Below, piece after piece: positions 62,148 through 64,000 of a stretch of DNA of 64,000 nt. Location of the stretch: positions 38,417-102,416 of the forward strand of contig JWIT01000015.1 in the NCBI GenBank assembly GCA_000949895.1, written 5' to 3'. The notes beneath the pieces are model-generated. The model made no database searches. It was not told where the DNA came from and worked only from the letters and a program-made list of their open reading frames with translations. The translations under genes and the position numbers were made by a program. Every line of letters starts with the position of its first letter. The stretch's first letter is position 1. This DNA is from Agrobacterium arsenijevicii. Lineage in GTDB: Bacteria > Pseudomonadota > Alphaproteobacteria > Rhizobiales > Rhizobiaceae.

Positions 62148-62693
62148 ATGGTAAGCGATCCGGATGCAGATTTGGTGACGGACGTCGCTGCGGGAGATGT
62201 CCGTGCGATGCAGGCTCTGGTGACGGCCAAACTGCCGAGGATCATGGCGCTTGCCACGCGTATGCTGGGTGATCCGGCAGAGGCGGAAGACATCGCGCAG
62301 GAAACGTTCCTGCGGATATGGAAACATGCCGGCACATGGCGGCAGGGGCGCGCGCGGTTCGATACCTGGATCCACCGGGTAGCGCTCAACCTGTGTTACG
62401 ACCGGTTGCGCAAGCGCCGGGAGATATCGGTTGCGGAGCCGCCCGAACAGGTTGACGAGAGCGTGCTGCCCGATGCCGACCTGCCATATGATGGTGACGA
62501 GAGCGGTGCCGTGGCGCGTGCCTTGCAGGCCATACCCGCCCGGCAACGAGAGGCGATTGTTCTGGTCTATTATCAGGAGATGTCGAACCGCGAGGCGGCC
62601 GATGTCATGCATGTCAGTGTGGATGCGCTGGAAAGCCTTCTGGCGCGGGGGCGCCGAGCACTCCATGCGATTTTGAATGAGGGCGACAAATGA
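62148..62693 (+). CDS. ECF-type RNA polymerase sigma factor
   Basis: The protein has 181 residues from the ATG at 62148; GGAGA lies 13 bases upstream and the frame is open back to 62061. Region 2 shows DPAEAEDIAQETFLRIWK and region 4 shows LPARQREA-like IPARQREAIVLVYYQEMS with the VSVDALESLLARGRRAL helix. It redirects RNA polymerase to an unknown stress regulon. It overlaps the next gene by four bases, and that gene encodes a membrane protein likely to hold it inactive. Confidence 0.9.
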   Translation: MVSDPDADLVTDVAAGDVRAMQALVTAKLPRIMALATRMLGDPAEAEDIAQETFLRIWKHAGTWRQGRARFDTWIHRVALNLCYDRLRKRREISVAEPPEQVDESVLPDADLPYDGDESGAVARALQAIPARQREAIVLVYYQEMSNREAADVMHVSVDALESLLARGRRALHAILNEGDK

Positions 62694-63127
62694 ACGGGGC
62701 GAAGAAGACGCTCATGAACAGCCAGGTTTTTTCCGAACTTGTGTCGGCCTATGGCGCCGATCCCCAACGCTGGCCGGAAGACCGGCGGGCAGAGGCCATG
62801 ACTTATGCGGACACGGAAGACGGCAGACGCCTGATCGCGCAGGCGGCGGGTCTCGATCTTGCGCTGTCGGCGTATCGTCTTCGCGATCCTTCGGCCATCC
62901 TCAACGCAAGGATCATGGCGCAGGCAAGAACCCATACCACCAGACACAGGTGGATCGTCCGCTACGGTCTGGGGGCGGGCATGATCGGCATCAGCCTTGC
63001 GGGAGCGCTGACGGGAGCAATCGCCGTCATCAACCTCACGCCGCCGCCGGCCCTGACTTTGGGCGACACGTTGACGGCCTTCGGAAACCTGCAAAGTGAA
63101 AATGAAATGACCGAGGAGGCGAAATGA
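62690..63127 (+). CDS. Single-pass membrane protein, putative anti-sigma factor
   Basis: The 145-residue protein has about 85 cytoplasmic residues (FSELVSAYGADPQRWPEDRR), then one hydrophobic segment (GLGAGMIGISLAGALTGAIA), then a short periplasmic tail. The gene is coupled to the ECF sigma gene on one side and the metal-sensor-like gene on the other by four-base overlaps. The layout is like CnrY/CnrX-type control, but the protein itself has no recognisable zinc anti-sigma motif. Confidence 0.8.
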   Translation: MNGAKKTLMNSQVFSELVSAYGADPQRWPEDRRAEAMTYADTEDGRRLIAQAAGLDLALSAYRLRDPSAILNARIMAQARTHTTRHRWIVRYGLGAGMIGISLAGALTGAIAVINLTPPPALTLGDTLTAFGNLQSENEMTEEAK

Positions 63128-63573
63128 GCGATCAGAATTTCCGCTGGATAGTCGTTGTCCTTCTCGTCGCGAACACGTTTCTCGTTTGTGCGCTTGCCGG
63201 CGCGGGTTTCGTTTATCTGCGCAACGATCCCGCCGCTGCCGCCGCCCGCATGCCGCTTGCGGGTGAACAATTGCCGAAGGCTGAAAGGGAGGCCTTCCGG
63301 CGCAACCTAAACGATGCGCGCAAAACCATGCGGGAAACCTCGGCCGAGGCGCGTCAGGCACGTATCGAGGCGGCGTCCCTGATGGGGGCGGAAACGCTCG
63401 ATCCGGAAGCATTGTCCGCAGCGCTCGAACGCGCGCGCAAGGCCGAATATGAGGTGCGTGCCGCGACCGAGCAGCAGGCCGTGGAATTCGCCCGCACATT
63501 GTCGCTCGAGGCGCGGCGCCGGCTCGCGGAAGGGCTGCTTGCCCGTGAAGCGCCAAAGCCCGCCACGAAATAA
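63124..63573 (+). CDS. Periplasmic sensor-like protein (CnrX/CpxP-type helical)
   Basis: The 149-residue protein has an N-terminal membrane anchor (WIVVVLLVANTFLVCALAG). A long charged helical region follows (KAEREAFRRNLNDARKTM; RKAEYEVRAATEQQAVEF), resembling the heavy-metal-resistance (Metal_resist) fold. It likely senses a metal or envelope stress in the periplasm and relieves the anti-sigma protein. There is no obvious His/Met metal site, so the signal may not be a metal. Confidence 0.8.
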   Translation: MSDQNFRWIVVVLLVANTFLVCALAGAGFVYLRNDPAAAAARMPLAGEQLPKAEREAFRRNLNDARKTMRETSAEARQARIEAASLMGAETLDPEALSAALERARKAEYEVRAATEQQAVEFARTLSLEARRRLAEGLLAREAPKPATK

Positions 63574-63650
63574 TCACATTTCAACAGCGACGGATTCCGG
63601 TCCGGGCACCCGTTGAATGGTCGATAACGAAACGGAGTTCGTATCGGCCA

Positions 63651-64000
63651 TGTCAAATTCTAGGGAATTGGATGCAGCGCTCTGTCTGTGGCGTTTCGGC
63701 CTCGGCGCGCGTGAAGGCGATATCCAGGCGATCAAAGACGATCCGCGCGATCTTTTGCGGCTGGAAATTACCGAACACGCCACGCCGATCCCGGTGGGCG
63801 CGCAGCTGCATTCCAGCGCTGATCTTCTGATGTCGCTGCTGGCATACAACAAGGAAATCAAGGCCGAGCGCGAAAAGCCGGCCGTCCTTGCCGTCTCGGC
63901 CGCCACTGGTGCGGCGGGAGCGACCGCAGGGACGATGAACCCACCATCGCAGGCAATGGCGCCGCCGCAAACGCGATGGACAAGGCAGGCATGGCGCCAC
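63651..64000 (+). CDS. DUF1800 protein, N-terminal part (cut by window edge, possible frameshift)
   Basis: From the ATG at 63651 the frame reads MSNSRELDAALCLWRFGLGA, the typical DUF1800 N-terminus, and stays open to the end of the window. After about 63905 the codons become atypical (many ending in A, several Arg/Trp/Pro). A neighbouring frame then reads more naturally (GNGAAANAMDKAGMAP). This suggests a frameshift or sequencing error. DUF1800 proteins are usually exported and paired with DUF1501 proteins. The link to the ECF cluster is only by proximity. Confidence 0.65.

Overview
The window is GC-rich, densely coding DNA from an alphaproteobacterium, most likely Rhizobiaceae and plausibly Agrobacterium. 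The grounds are the very high density of ABC transporter operons, a ugpB-A-E-C operon, DUF993/Gfo-Idh-MocA sugar operons, a rhizobial-type intergenic palindromic repeat and a hydantoin-racemase-type gene. It looks like an accessory, catabolic part of a secondary replicon. I see no rRNA, tRNA, IS element, phage, CRISPR array or origin.

Layout. (1) 0.2-10 kb: a four-gene sugar catabolic operon on the minus strand (two Gfo/Idh/MocA dehydrogenases, DUF993, a TIM-barrel isomerase), a TetR regulator, and a plus-strand sugar ABC transporter. The TetR gene lies between two promoters that carry the same palindrome at the same distance from TTGACA. (2) 10.0-10.8 kb: a two-gene DUF4160/DUF2442-HTH module that resembles a toxin-antitoxin pair. 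(3) 10.9-24 kb: two adjoining carbohydrate systems. One is a LacI-DUF2264-hydroxyacid dehydrogenase-isomerase operon with a divergent orphan solute-binding protein. The other is an ArsR-type regulator, a GH51 arabinofuranosidase and a full ABC transporter. (4) 24-28 kb: a sulfonate-type ABC transporter and an LLM flavin monooxygenase (sulfur scavenging). (5) 28.4-38 kb: a tightly packed locus of FAD monooxygenase, HCCA-isomerase-like protein, M19-like protein, PotD/A/B/C-type transporter, carboxylesterase and LysR. The M19 protein lacks most of the expected zinc ligands. (6) 38-42.4 kb: ugpCEAB on the minus strand. (7) 42.6-45.7 kb: single genes (VOC protein, ICMT-family methyltransferase, lytic transglycosylase, lipoprotein). 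(8) 45.8-50.9 kb: an AcoR-like sigma-54 activator, a sigma-54 promoter, a butanediol-dehydrogenase-like enzyme and an FMO-like enzyme, closed by a very strong terminator. (9) 51-55.8 kb: a DEDDh exonuclease, then a GntR plus polar amino-acid ABC operon behind a consensus sigma-54 promoter. (10) 55.8-62 kb: a second GntR, divergent from a Pot-type ABC transporter and a hydantoin-racemase-like gene, again behind a sigma-54 promoter. (11) 62-64 kb: an ECF sigma factor with two small membrane proteins and the start of a DUF1800 gene.

The parts most worth following are: the shared 15-bp palindrome (GCTnnAAATTTGAGC) one helical turn apart in register upstream of two sigma-54 promoters, which suggests one unidentified activator controls both nitrogen-compound uptake operons; the matched-geometry TetR operators flanking an uncharacterised DUF993 sugar pathway; and the zinc-ligand-poor M19 protein inside an undescribed catabolic locus. 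Everything functional is inferred by reading the sequence; no searches were run.
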